In this document: in pieces, positions 11,220 to 23,419 of the stretch | How the letters are laid out: each line of letters begins with the position of its first letter | Numbering within the stretch: position 1 is the stretch's first letter | Source of the DNA: Rutidosis leptorrhynchoides | Taxonomy: Eukaryota > Streptophyta > Magnoliopsida > Asterales > Asteraceae | Direction: 5' to 3' | DNA length: 64,000 nt | NCBI RefSeq assembly: GCF_046630445.1 | Contig: NC_092341.1 | Span: 5,644,001-5,708,000, forward strand | Translations under genes and position numbers: made by a program | The notes under the pieces: model-generated | Told to the model about the DNA's origin: nothing | The model's input: the letters and a program-made list of their open reading frames with translations, nothing else | Databases searched by the model: none

Positions 11220-14200
11220 TTAGTTAGATGTGGTGTTGAAATTGTGATTAACTTCATCTTCAACTTCCATTGGATTATCTATGTAATGTTTAACTCTGTG
11301 ACCATTAACCTTAAATTCAATCCCATTTGAATTTATTAATTCTACCGTTCTGTATGGGAAAACTCTTTTGACTATGAATGGTCCAGACCATCTTGATTTT
11401 AATTTTCCAGGAAATAACTTGAATCGTGAATTGAAAAGAAGAACTCTGTCTCCTTCTTTAAATTCTTTTGAACTTCTGATTCTTTTATCATGCCATTTCT
11501 TCGTTCTTTCTTTATAGATTAACGAATTTTCGTATGCTTCATGTCTTAATTTTTCTAATTCGTTTAGTTGACTTAATCGTAGACGTCCGGATTCATGTAA
11601 ATCAAGATTACATATCTTCAAAGCCCAAAATACTTTGTGTTCAATTTCTACTGGAAGATGACATACTTTTTCGTAAACGAGTTTAAAAGGTGTGGTTCCA
11701 ATTGGAGTTTTATAGGCTGTTCTAAAAGCCCAGAGTGCATCCTCCAATTTCATGGACCATTCCTTCGGATTTGATCCTACGGTTTTCTCTAGAATACGTT
11801 TTAATGCTCGGTTGGTATTTTCAACTTGTCCACTTGTTTGTGGATGATAAGCGGTGGAGATTTTATGAGTTACTCCATATCTTTTGAGAACTTTCTCAAG
11901 TTGATTATTACAAAAATGAGTACCCCGATCACTTATTAAAGCTTTCGGTGTTCTAAACCTGGCAAAAAGACGCTTTAAAAAATTGACTACAACTCGTGCA
12001 TCATTAGTTGGGAGAGCTTGTGCTTCCGCCCATTTAGATACATAATCAATGGCAACGAGAATGTAGAGATTATTATGAGATTTTAGAAATGGACCCATAA
12101 AGTCAATACCCCAAACGTCAAATACTTCACATACTTGAATGACATTTTGTGGCATTTCATCACGTTGACTTATTTTTCCGGCCCTTTGACAAGCATCACA
12201 GGATTTTCAAAGAAGGTGTGCGTCTTTGAAAATTGTAGGCCAATAGAATCCAGCATCGTAAACTTTTCTTGCTGTGAGCTGAGGCCCATAATGCCCTCCT
12301 GTTGGTCCTGTGTGACAATGGTTTAAAATTTTACTAGCTTCATCTCCGAATATGCATCGGCGTATTATTCCATCGGGACAACTTTTAAACAAATGTGGAT
12401 CTTCCCAAAAATAGTGTTTTATATCACTAAAGAATTTCTTTCGTTTTTGGTACGATAATCCTTTTTCAAGGAATCCACATACTAAGTAGTTTGCATAATC
12501 TGCAAACCATGGAATTTCATTATAATTTATCTTCAATAGATATTCATCAGGAAAGTTGTCTTGTATGGCCGATTCATTTAGAACTTCTAATTTGGGATTT
12601 TCAAGACGAGAAAGATGATCAGCTGCGAGATTTTCTGCTCCCTTTTTATCTCTGATTTCAATATTGAACTCTTGTAAGAGTAATATCCAATGGATTAATC
12701 TTGGTTTAGCATCTTGTTTCGAAAATAGGTATCTAAGAGCAGCATGGTCAGTATAGATCACCGTTTTTGCTAGAACGAGATATGAACGAAATTTGTCAAA
12801 AGCAAAGACAATAGCAAGGAGTTATTTTTCAGTAGTTGTGTAATTTGTTTGTGCTCCTTGTAACGTCTTACTAGCATAATAAATAGGTTGAAATCGTTTT
12901 TTCAATCCTTTGTCCTAAAACGGCTCCCATTGCAAAATCACTTGCATCGCACATTAGTTCAAACGGTAGATTCCAATTTGGAGTTATCATGATCGGTGCA
13001 TTAGTGAATTTTTCTTTAAGAATATTAAAAGATTTGATGCATTCATCTGAAAAGATGAATGGAGCATCCTTTTCTAGGAATTTATTCATAGGAGTGGCAA
13101 TTTTAGAAAAATCTTTTATGAAACGTCGGTAAAAACCAGCATGCCCTAGAAAACTCCTAACTCCTCTAATATTGGTGGGATGTGGAAGTTTAGCAATTAC
13201 ATCTACTTTAGCTCTGTCCACTTCAATTCCTTCCTTTGAAATTTTATGACCAAGAACGATGCCTTCTTTAACCATGAAATGACATTTCTCCTAATTAAGT
13301 ACTAGATTTGATTGTTCACATCTAATAAGCATTCGTTCAAGATTAACTAGACATGATTCAAATGTATCACCGAAGACTGAAAAGTCATCCATGAAAACTT
13401 CCATGCATTCTTCTATCATGTCGTGAAAAATCGCCATCATGCACCTTTAAAAGGTTGCAGGGGCGTTGCAAAGTCCAAATGGCATGCGTTTGTAAGCAAA
13501 AGTACCATAAGGGCACGTGAACGTAGTTTTCTCTTGGTCCTCGGGTGCTATTGGAATTTGAAAATAACCGGAAAAACCATCAAGAAAACAATAGTAACTA
13601 TTTCCGGCTAATCTTTCCAACATTTGATCAATGAAAGGTAAGGGAAAGTGATCTTTTCTGGTGGCGTCATTTAATTTTCTATAATCAATAAAAACACGCC
13701 ATCCTGTTACAGTCCTAGTAGGAATAAGCTCATTTTTCTCATTTGTAATGACAGTCATGCCACCCTTCTTAGGTACGCATTGAACTGGGCTTACCCATGG
13801 ACTATCAGAGATTGGATAAATTAAACCTGCATCTAGCAGTTTAATAATTTCTTTCTTAACAACTTCTTGCATATTAGGATTTAGTCTTCGTTGGTGTTGT
13901 ACATACGTTTTATGACCTTCTTCCATAAGGATTTTATGTGTGCAATACGAAGGACTTATTCCTTTAGTGTCATGAATTTTCCACGCAATAGCTGGTTTAT
14001 GAGATTTTAGCACAGAAATAAGTTGAGATTTTTCATTTTCAGTAAGAGAAGACGATATTATTACAGGTAATTCAGATTCACCATGTAAATAAGCATATTC
14101 CAAAATGGTTTGGAAGTGGCTTTAACTCTAATGTCGGTGGTTCTTCTATCGATGATTTATATCGATATCTGTCTTCTTCTTTTAGCATTTGAATTTCTTC

Positions 14201-14460
14201 TGTTGTTGGTTCATATCCATTAGCCATAAGTGTAGCTAACATTTCAGTTTCATCAATTGGTTCAGTTCCTTCTCCTAAAGAACATTCTCCTGTTCCTTGT
14301 AATTATGGAAATTCTTCTAACAATTCTGCATGTGAATCTATAGTTTGAATATAATAACATGTATCATCTGCAGATTGCGGTTGTTGCATGGCTCTATCAA
14401 CTGAAAATGTAACACTCTCGTCCTCTATACTTAGGGTCAGTTTCTTACCGAACACGTCTA
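11220..14460 (-). pseudogene. Athila B pol (RT, RNase H, integrase), several breaks
   Basis: Matches D pol from end to end: RT with [20 protein letters not shown] and [12 protein letters not shown], RNase H with [15 protein letters not shown] and AADHLSRL, zinc [12 protein letters not shown], integrase [20 protein letters not shown] and [17 protein letters not shown]. Compared with D it has premature stops near 14300, at 13444-13446, near 13291, near 12821 and near 12205, and one extra base near 12900. Most stops fit single C-to-T or G-to-A changes. The last 311 codons (12155 to 11220) are uninterrupted. Confidence 0.93.
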
Positions 14461-16257
14461 TTATTGCTTTGGCCGTGTTAAGAATGGTCTTCCTAATATG
14501 AGAGGAACTCGAGAATCTTCTTCCATGTCCAGAATAACAAAATCTACTGGAAATACTAAAGTACCAACTTTAACTAGCATGTTCTCCATTATCCCTCTAG
14601 GATATTTTACTGATCGATCGGATAGTTGTATACTTATTCGTGTTGGTTTCAATTCTCCAAGGTCTAGTTTAGCGTATAGTGAATATGGTATTAAATTTAT
14701 ACTAGCACCTAAATCTGCCAATGCTTCTATTGAACTAAGACTACCCAGAAAACATGGAATTGTGAAACTTTCTGGATCTGAAAGTTTTTCTGGTATCTTA
14801 TTCAACAATACTGCAGAACAATTAGCATTCATAGTAACAGCTGAGAGTTCTTCCATTTTCTTTCTATTTGTGACTAGATCTTTTAGAAATTTAGCATATC
14901 TTGGCATTCCTGAAATCACATCAATGAAAGGAAGATTGACATTTATTTGTTTAAACATATCCAAGAATTTGGATTGCTCGGCTTCATGTCTCTCTTTTCT
15001 CATTTTACTTGGGTAAGGAAGTGGTGGTTAGTATGGTTTAACATAAGGTTTTGCCTTAACTGTGTTATCTTCATTAACCTTTTCAACTATCGGTTCTGTT
15101 TCCTTATCTTGATCAGGTTGTGGTTCTTGTGGAGTAGGAATAGCTTCATCAGAAATTACAGGTATTTCAGGTGGTTTAAGTGCAATACCACTTCTTGGTA
15201 ATGGCTTTAGCTGTTTCATTCCGGGGGTTAGCATTTGTATCGCTAGGTAAACTTCCCGGTTTTCTTTCACCTATTAACCTTGCTAGGTTACTCACTTCTT
15301 GTTCCAGATTTTGAATAGTAGCTTGTTGATTTCTAAATGCTTGAGCATTTTGTTCATTGGTTTGTTTCTGAGATGTGAAAAACTGAGTTTGAGATTCAAC
15401 TAGCTTCGATATCATATCTTCTAAATTTGGCTTTTTATCATCGGTTTGTGGTGGTTTGTTTTGAAAAATAGGTCTTTGCTGATTGTAAGTATTATTGGAT
15501 ACTTGTTGATTGCTTGGACCTTGTTGGTTGTTGTATGGAACATTTCGGTTATAGTTCTGATTTTGATTGTAGATTGGTCTTGGCGGTTGATAATTATTCT
15601 GATAATTATTTCCAGGCCTTTGGTTTATGTATGAAACATTCTCTCTTTGTTCCATTGTTTGTTCAATACTGAGACAATCTTTTGTTAAATGTGGCCCTCC
15701 ACACTGCTCACAACTAATTCGTATTGAGTGGATATCTTTAGTCATCTTTTCCATTCGTCTCTCGACAGCATCTATCTTTGCGGAAATGGAATCTAAGTCA
15801 TGGCTAGAATCAGCTCTAGCTGCTTTGGATGATCTAATGATATCTTTTTCTTGGTGCCACTCATGTGAGTGAGAAACAGTGTTATCAATAATTTTATAAG
15901 CGTCAGTTACGGTTTTCTTCATAATGGAACCACCAGCTGCTATATCTATGTCTTTCCTTGTAGTGATGTTGCATCCTTGGTAGAATATTTGTACTATTTG
16001 ACAAGTGTCTAAACCATGTTGCGAACATCCTCTCAATAACTTTCCAAATCTTGTCCATGCCTCATATAGAGTTTCATTTGGCTTTTGCGTGAACGTAACA
16101 ATTTCTCCTTGAAGTCTCACGGCTTTTGATGCCGGAAAGAATTGTTTAAGAAATTTTTCAACTAAAACGTCCCATGTATCAATCGCCCCTTCAGGTAACG
16201 ATTCCAACCAATCTTTGGCTTCTCCCTTTAAAGTCCAGGGAAATAACATGAGATATA
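14461..16257 (-). pseudogene. Athila B gag-protease, truncated at 5' end
   Basis: Contains retrotransposon gag (WTLKGEAKDWLESLPEGAID, FLKQFFPASKAVRLQ), one CEQCGGPHLTKDC knuckle, an Asn/Gln/Tyr-rich tract, and the aspartic protease with ADLGASINLIPY and PLILGRPFL. Frames break at about 15190 (two bases missing relative to D), at a TAA near 15026 and at a missing base near 14475. At 16253-16258 the gene stops inside the codons for LML, where C inserted (ATATA flank). Confidence 0.92.
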
Positions 16258-19200
16258 TGTAGTGACCCGAACTTTTCCATTATTATATATATTAAATGAA
16301 ATTGATATTTACATGATTAAGTGTTTCCAACATGTTAAGCAATCAAACTTATTAAGACTTGATTAATTGGAATAGGTTTCATATAGACAAATGACCACCC
16401 AAGTTGACCGGTGATTCACGAACGTTAAAACTTGTAAAAACTATACGATGATATATATATGATTATATATATAGTTAACATGATTTTATTATAAGTATGT
16501 ATCTCATTAGGTATTTTAACAATGAGTTATATACATAAAAATGAGACTATTAAATTAAGAAACTCGAAAACGATATATATAACGATTATCGTTATAACGT
16601 CTTACTAGGTACATATGAATCATATTAAGATATTGATACACTTGGTTAATTATGTTAAATGATAAGTAAATATATCATTAAGTGTATTAACAATGAACTA
16701 CATATGTAAAAATAAGACTACTAACTTAATGATTTTGAAACGAGACATATATGTAACGATTATCGTTGTAACGACATTTAATGTATATAGATCATATTAA
16801 GAGATATTCGTACATCATAATATCATGATAATATAATAATTTAAAATCTCATTTGATATTATAAATATTGGGTTAACAACATTTAACAAGATCGTTAACC
16901 TAAAGGTTTCAAAACAACATTTACATGTAACGACTAACGATGACTTAACGACTCAGTTAAAACGTATATACATGTAGTGTTTTAATATATATTCATACAC
17001 TTTTGAAAGACTTCAAGACACTTATCAAAATAATTCTACTTAACAAAAATGCTTACAATTACATCCTCGTTCAGTTTCATCCACAAATCTACTCGTATGC
17101 ACCCGTATTCGTACTTATACAATACACAGGTTTTAGATGTATTTACTATTGGTATATACACTCCAATGATCAGCTCTTAGAAGCCCATGTGAGTCACCTA
17201 ACACATGTGGGAACCATCATTTGGCAACTAGCATGAAATATCTCATAAAATTACAAAAATATGAGTAATCATTCATGACTTATTTACATGAAAATAAAAT
17301 TACATATCCTTTATATCTAATCCATACACCAATGACCAAAAACACCTATAAACACTTTCATTCTTCAATTTTCTTCATCTAATTGATCTCTCTCAAGTTC
17401 TATCTTCAAGTTCTAAGTGTTCTTCAGAAATTCCAAAAGTTCCAGTTTCATAAAATCAAGAATACTTCCAAGATTGCAAGTTTACTTCCAAGTTTTCTAA
17501 ATCCATTCCAAGTAATCATCCAAGATCAAGAAACCTTTGTTACTTATAGTAGGTTATCTTTCTAATACAAGGTAATAATCATATTCAAACTTTAATTCAA
17601 TTTCTATAACTATAACAATCTTATTTCGAGTGGAAATCTTACTTGAAATTGTTTTCGTGTCATGATTCTGCTTCAAGAACTTTCAAGCCATCCCAGGATC
17701 CTTTGAAGCTAGATCCATTTTTCTCATTTCCATTAGGTTTATCCAAGGAACTTGAGGTAGTAATGATGTTCATAACATCATTCGATTCATACATAAAACG
17801 CTGTCTTATTCAACGTTATAAACTTGTAATCACTAGAACATAGTTTAGTTATTTCTAAACTTGTTCGTAAATAAAGTTAATCCTTCTAACTAGACTTTTA
17901 AAATCAACTAAACACATGTTCTATATCTATATGATATGCTAACTTAATGATTTAAAACCCGAAAACACGATAAACACCATAAAACTGGATATACGCCGTC
18001 GTAGTAAAACCGGGGGCTGTTTTAGTTGGGATAATTAAAAGCTAAGAAGAACTTTGATTTAAAAGCTATACTTCTGGAAAAATGATTTTTCTTATGAACA
18101 TGAAACTATATCCAAAAATCATGGTTAAACTCAAAGTGAAAGTATGTTTTTCAAAATAGTCATCAAGATGTCGTTCTTTCGACGGAAATGACTACCTCTT
18201 TCAAAAACGACTTGTAACTTGTATTTCCGACTATGAACTTATACTTTTTCTATTTATATTCATAAAGTTAAGTTCAATACGAAATCGTGGCCACTGGAAT
18301 CACTCAAAACGGATTAGAAACGAAGAAATGGCGAGTAAAACAAGATTGATAAAAACTACTCATTTTACCTACGTGAAAGCTAGTAATAAATCTATTCCAA
18401 CCATAACCTAATCAACTTATATTGTATATTATGTAATCTTGAGATACCATAGACACAGATACAATGTTTTGACCTATTATGTCAACCCATCTATATATAT
18501 ATATTGCGGAACAACCATAGACACTCTATATGTGAATGTTGGAGTTAGCTATACAGGGTTGAGGTTGATTCCAAAATATATATATAGTTTGAGTTGTGAT
18601 CAATACTGAGATACGTATACACTGGGTCGTGGATTGATTCAAGATAATATTTATCGATTTATTTCTGTACATCTAACTATGGACAACTAGTTGTAGGTTA
18701 CTAACGAGGACAGCTGACTTAATAAACTTAAAACATCAAAATGTATTAAAAGTATTGTAAATATATTTTGAACATACTTTGATATATATGTATATATTGT
18801 TATATGTTCCTGAATCAACCAGTGGCCAAGTCTTACTTCCCGACGAAGTAAAAATCTGTGAAAGTGAGTTATAGTCCCACTTTTAAAAATCTAATATTTT
18901 TGGGATGAGAATACATGCAGGTTTTATAAATGATTTACAAAATAGACACAAGTACGTGAAACTACATTCTATGGTTGAATTATCAAAATCGAATATGCCC
19001 CTTTTTATTAAGTCTGGTAATCTAAGAATTAGGGAACAGACACCTTAATTGACGCGAATCCTAAAGATAGATCTATAGGGCCTAACAAACCCCATCCAAA
19101 GTACCGGATGCTTTAGTACTTCGAAATTCATATCATATCCGAAGGGTGTCCCGGAATGATGGGGATATTCTTATATATGCATCTTGTTAATGTCGGTTAC

Positions 19201-19699
19201 CAGGTGTTCACCATATGAATGATTTTTATCTCTATGTATGGGATGTGTATTGAAATATGAAATCTTGTGGTCTATTGTTACGATTTGATATATATAGGTT
19301 AAACCTATAACTCACCAACATTTTTGTTGACGTTTAAAGCATGTTTATTCTCAGGTGAATACTAAAAGCTTCCGCTGTTGCATACTAAAATAAGGACAAG
19401 ATTTGGAGTCCATGTTTGTATGATATTGTGTAAAAACTGCATTCAAGAAACTGATTTCGATGTAACATATTTGTATTGTAAACCATTATGTAATGGTCGT
19501 GTGTAAACAGGATATTTTAGATTATCATTATTTGATAATCTACGTAAAGATTTTTAAACCTTTATTTATGAAATAAAGGTTATGGTTTGTTTTAAAAATG
19601 AATGCAGTCTTTGAAAAAACGTCTCATATAGAGGTCAAAACCTCGCAACGAAATCAATTAATATGGAACGTTTTTAATCAATAAGAACGGGACATTTCA
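16258..19699 (+). repeat. Chromovirus C 5' LTR
   Basis: Begins TGTAGTGACCCGAA and ends GGGACATTTCA. Aligned by eye with 26293-29753 the first 270 bp differ at about a dozen places (4-5 percent). Near 19305-19365 is a block ACTCACCAAC-TTTTT-GTTGAC followed by GCATGTTTATTCTCAGGT that is also present, reversed, in the LTR at the window's right end. Confidence 0.95.
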
Positions 19700-19700
19700 G

Positions 19701-19718
19701 TTGGTATCCGAGCGTTGG
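19701..19718 (+). promoter_or_regulatory. Chromovirus C primer-binding site (tRNA-Met type)
   Basis: TTGGTATCCGAGCG follows the LTR end by one base. It resembles TGGTATCAGAGC, the usual plant site complementary to the 3' end of initiator tRNA-Met, with changes in the middle. Confidence 0.75.
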
Positions 19719-19908
19719 TCTTAGAGAACCAGAATTTTGCATTAGTGTGTCTTATCGAGTTTGTTAGGATGCATTAGTGAGTCTGGACTTCGACCGTGTT
19801 TACTTGAAAAATGATTGCTTAACAAATTTTGTTGGAAACTATATATTTTTAACATGTGAATATTATGTGATATATTAATCTCTTAACGTGTTTGATATTA
19901 TGTGATAG

Positions 19909-20520
19909 ATGCCTACCTCTAATACAAGTCCCATTGACTCACCTAATAATAATGAAGTGTCAAATGTAATTTGGAATGATTCATGGACTGATTCACAAGT
20001 TCCCGAAGAGGAACCGGAAGAAGAATCGGAACCGGAAGAAGAATCGAAACCGGAGGAGGAGGAACCGGAAGAAGAAATAGAACCGGTGGGGGAAATAATA
20101 AAACGGTTAAGTAAAAGAAAATCCTCAACCAACCGACCAAGGTTAATTATGGTCAGCGGTGTTTCCGCCAAGGAAGCAAAATATTGGGAGGATTACCAAT
20201 TCTCCGATGAATCGGATCCCGACGAGGATTCCGATGATGTTATAGAAATTACCCCAACTGAATTTAAAAAGGCAAAAGAGAACAATAAGGGAAAGGGCAT
20301 AAAAATAGAGAAATCTGATTCCAACCCCGATGAACTTTATATGTATCGTCAACACCCGTATTTCTTAAGTTGTAACAATAACCCGGGAACCTCTAAACCA
20401 CCAGGTTTTTCTAGACCAATGTGGAAAACGACAGATCGTATTAGGGGAACATCATATATCCCTAAAAACTTAGCAAAAAGAACCAAGTTCGAAAAAGAAG
20501 AAACGAGTGAGTCGGAATAA
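19909..20520 (+). CDS. Acidic 203-residue ORF between primer site and gag of C
   Basis: ATG at 19909 to TAA at 20518-20520. Residues about 33-62 are almost entirely Glu, Pro and Ser in a repeated EEEPEEESEPEEES pattern; further acidic runs (SDESDPDEDSDD) and a Lys-rich patch (KKAKENNKGKGIKIEK) follow. No domain recognised, no signal peptide or membrane segment. The antisense frames are Ser/Pro-rich shadows. A strong splice-donor form GTGAGT lies at 20507-20512, just before the stop, and AG acceptors lie at 20639-20640 and 20658-20659; using the latter would join this frame in phase to the F-box frame. It could be the N-terminal part of the captured gene or an unrelated leader ORF. Confidence 0.65.
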   Translation: MPTSNTSPIDSPNNNEVSNVIWNDSWTDSQVPEEEPEEESEPEEESKPEEEEPEEEIEPVGEIIKRLSKRKSSTNRPRLIMVSGVSAKEAKYWEDYQFSDESDPDEDSDDVIEITPTEFKKAKENNKGKGIKIEKSDSNPDELYMYRQHPYFLSCNNNPGTSKPPGFSRPMWKTTDRIRGTSYIPKNLAKRTKFEKEETSESE

Positions 20521-20646
20521 GATAGTTGTATTTGTGCGGTGTAATATATGTAATATAGTGTGCTTATGCTTTACGATATATGTAAAAATTGCTTGTATTA
20601 ATAAGTATCTTTTACGAATCTAACTATTGTCTATTTTGCAGTATAA

Positions 20647-21339
20647 AAACATAAAATAGATAGACAACCCAATATTTTAGAAGACTTACCCAGAGACATG
20701 ATTGATGAAATCATGTCTAGAGTCGGCCAGAATTCCTCGGCACAACTATTTATGGCAAAATCAGTTTGTAAGACATTCGAAGAATGTTCCAAGAATGCCT
20801 TGGTTTAAAAAAGGCTTTCATTTGAAAGATGGGGGATATCACATTGGGAAACCCATAAGTTACGATGTGTTTACTTTGACGCATATATTGCGGGGAACCC
20901 AAATGCTATTTTACGCAACGGGTTAAGAAATTATTTTGACTCAATGTATCCGAATATAGGACTTCATGATTTAGAAAAAGCGGCTAACATGCAACATAAA
21001 GAAGCATGTTATGCTTACGGGATTGTAATGTTCGCTTCTCACCAAAGTGAGAAAAAGAACATCGGGCTACAACTATTAAACAAAACGTTCCTACAAGTGA
21101 CGGAGTCGGTAATTGGGGTAAGAAATGAGGTTTTTAGGTTATTACGAGACTGTTGGTCATTACGTAACCTTCGTCCTTTTGAAGACGTTACAACACGTTG
21201 TCATACTATCGATCATAACGGTTACGTTCCACAAGATCAAGGATGGGAAGTGGTATTAGTAAAACCAGAATGCATGACTTGTTTCTGGACGTATGAATTA
21301 CGTGTCTTTGTTGCCTTTGCTGAACGCCTTATTTATTAA
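20647..21339 (+). pseudogene. F-box protein with Sel1-like region, captured in retroelement C
   Basis: One frame runs from 20647 to TAA 21337-21339, interrupted only by TAA at 20806-20808. The start reads ILEDLPRDMIDEIMSRVG, followed by AQLFMAKSVCKTFEEC, which is the shape of an F-box (LP, then V/L-x-x-V-C-K). After the stop come KRLSFERWGISHW, AGNPNAILRNGLRNYF and LHDLEKAANMQHKEACYAYG, a Sel1/TPR-like helix pair as found after the F-box in the plant family that includes At1g67623 and At2g35280. F-box proteins connect substrates to SCF ubiquitin ligases. There is no such protein in ordinary gypsy elements. It lies between the acidic ORF and gag, on the sense strand, with no introns inside, so capture from a spliced mRNA or from an intron-poor gene is likely. 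TTTTGCAG at 20633-20640 may be a splice acceptor. Confidence 0.8.
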
Positions 21340-21683
21340 CTAGAATTGTCTTCGCAATTACTTTGTATCAAAGTTTTATGTGCTATATTTCATGCTATAT
21401 GTAAAATAGCGGTATTGTAAGTTTGTAAGTTATTGTATAAAGGTTTGAATATGATATATATTTTTTTGTGATTAGTTTTTCATATAGAATTGTAGTAGTT
21501 GAAATGGTATGTTAGCTACTAAGTATGAACTTAACGGGTAGGTACTACCCGAATTAAAGAGTATAAAACACTAATATGAAGAAAGAGCTTTTATAAATAA
21601 GTTCATATTACGCTACGAAATACTATTGACTACTCTTGATATTCTATATGATTAACTCGTTTCATTTAACTATTTTGAAGGAA
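21340..21683 (+). other. Chromovirus C pre-gag spacer with PPT-like palindrome
   Basis: No gene. It contains CGGGTAGGTACTACCCG (21535-21551), a perfect dyad with 7-bp arms. The stretch TAACGGGTAGGTAC (21532-21545) is identical to the bases immediately upstream of the 3' LTR (26279-26292), so an extra copy of the polypurine-side junction sits just upstream of gag. Confidence 0.75.
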
Positions 21684-23340
21684 ATGGCACCGACTACTCG
21701 ACACACCTTGAATATGAGTGAAGAGGAATTTCGTGTCTTTCTTGCTTCAAACATAGCCGCAGTACAGGCCGCGCTACATACCAACAATAACTTTGGATCT
21801 AGCAGTACAGGAAATCGTGTAGGATGCACCTACAAAGAATTCACTGCCTGCAAACCTTTGGAATTTGATGGAACCGAAGGACCGATCGGATTGAAACGGT
21901 GGACCGAGAAGGTCGAATCGGTGTTTTCCATAAGTAAGTGTACTGAAGAGGACAAAGTGAAGTACGCTACGCATACCTTCACAGGTTCTGCGTTAACATG
22001 GTGGAATACCTATCTAGAGCAAGTGGGACAAGATGATGCTTACGCACTACCGTGGTCAGCATTCAATCACTTGATGAACGAGAAGTACCGTCCCAGAACC
22101 GAGGTCAATGAGCTCAAGACAGAACTTAGAGGGTTACGAACCCAAGGATTTGATATTACCACGTACGAAAGACGATTCACAGAATTATGCCTATTGTGTC
22201 CGGGAGCGTTCGAAGATGAGGAAGAGAAGATCGACGCGTTTGTGAAAGGATTACCGGAAAGAATCCAAGAAGATATAAGTTCACACGAGCCTGCCTCCAT
22301 ATAACAGGCATGTAGAATGGCTCACAAACTAGTGAACCAGATTGAAGAAAGAATTAAAGAACAGACTGCTGAAGAGGCCAATGTGAAGCAAGTCAAAAGA
22401 AAGTGGGAGGAAAACGGTGATAAGAATCACCAATACAACAACAACAGCAATTACAACAATAATCGCAACAACTATCCTAACAATCGCAACATCAATCGCA
22501 ACTACAACAAACGGCCCAACAACAACAACAACAATAACAACAGCAACTACAACAATCATCTTAACAACAATAATAACCGCAACAACAACAACAATCAGAA
22601 GCAGCTATGCCAAAGGTGTGAAAAGTATCACTCGGGGTTCTGCACCAAAATTTTCAACAAGTGTAAAAGAAATGGTCATAGCACGGTGAAGTGTGAGGTC
22701 TACGGACCAGGGGTTAACAGAACGAAAGGAACAAATGGTGTCGGAACGAGTAATGGCAGAGCAAGTAGTGTCGGAGCAAGTTATGCCAATGTAGTTTGTT
22801 ATAAATGTGGAAAACTGGGCCCCATTATTAGAAATTGCCCGAACCAGGAGAACACGAATGGACAAGGCCGCGGAAGAGTTTTCAATATTAATGCGGCAGA
22901 GGCACAGGAAGACCCGGAGCTTGTTACGGGTACGTTTCTTATTGACAATAAATCTGCTTACGTTTTATTTGATTCGGGTGCGGATAGAAGCTATATGAGT
23001 AGAGATTTTTGTGCTAAATTAAGTTGTCCATTGACGCCTTTGGATAGTAAATTTTTACTCGAGTTAGCAAATGGTAAATTAATTTCAGCAGATAATATAT
23101 GTCGGAATCGAGAAATTAAACTGGTTAGGGAAACATTTAAGATTGACTTGATACCAGTAGAGTTAGGGAGTTTTGATGTGATAATCGGTATGGACTGGTT
23201 GAAAGAAGTGAAAGCAGAGATCATTTGTTACAAAAATGCAATTCGCATTATACGAGAAAAAGGAAAACCCTTAATGGTGTACGGAGAAAAGGGCAACATG
23301 AAGCTACATCTTATTAGTAATTTGAAGGTACAAAAACTAA
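21684..23340 (+). pseudogene. Chromovirus C gag-protease
   Basis: ATG at 21684 (MAPTTRHTLNMSEEEF). Capsid region: PLEFDGTEGPIGLKRW, CTEEDKVKYATHTFTGSALTWW and YERRFTELCLLCPGA (Retrotrans_gag). A TAA at 22302-22304 interrupts the frame. An Asn-rich low-complexity stretch (22430-22600) leads to zinc knuckles; one has lost its first Cys (FNKCKRNGHSTVKC) and another has Pro in place of His (CYKCGKLGPIIRNC). The aspartic protease carries LFDSGADRSYMS and FDVIIGMDWL. An indel around 23340 shifts into the pol frame. Confidence 0.92.
22430..22600 (+). repeat. AAC/AAT triplet-rich tract in gag of C
   Basis: Imperfect AAC-type triplets encode poly-Asn with Tyr and Arg between capsid and nucleocapsid. 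The minus and alternative frames show as Val- or Thr-rich shadow ORFs, which are artefacts of this tract. Confidence 0.9.
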
Positions 23341-23419
23341 TAATTAAGGTTGCTATGCTGTTCTTGCACACGTCGAGAAAGTACAAACTGAAGAAAAGAG
23401 CATCAATGATGTTCCCGTC

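Larger units (their letters stand above)
4336..16257 (-). mobile_element. Athila copy B, decayed and truncated
   Basis: Same family as D: LTR (4336-6286), env-position ORF, small zinc-knuckle ORF, pol and part of gag, read on the minus strand. It ends in the middle of gag at 16257, where chromovirus C begins. Its 5' gag, leader, primer site and 5' LTR are missing. All coding regions carry frameshifts or stops, in contrast to D, so B is clearly the older copy. Confidence 0.92.

Noticed and set aside
19875-20171. Minus-strand Ser/Gly-rich ORFs opposite the acidic ORF
   Set aside because: They are the complement of GAA/GAG repeats; the plus frame has the ATG, length and acidic pattern.
22329-22559. 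Minus-strand Val-rich ORF and Thr-rich alternative-frame ORF over C gag
   Set aside because: Both are shadows of the AAC/AAT tract that encodes poly-Asn in the real gag frame.
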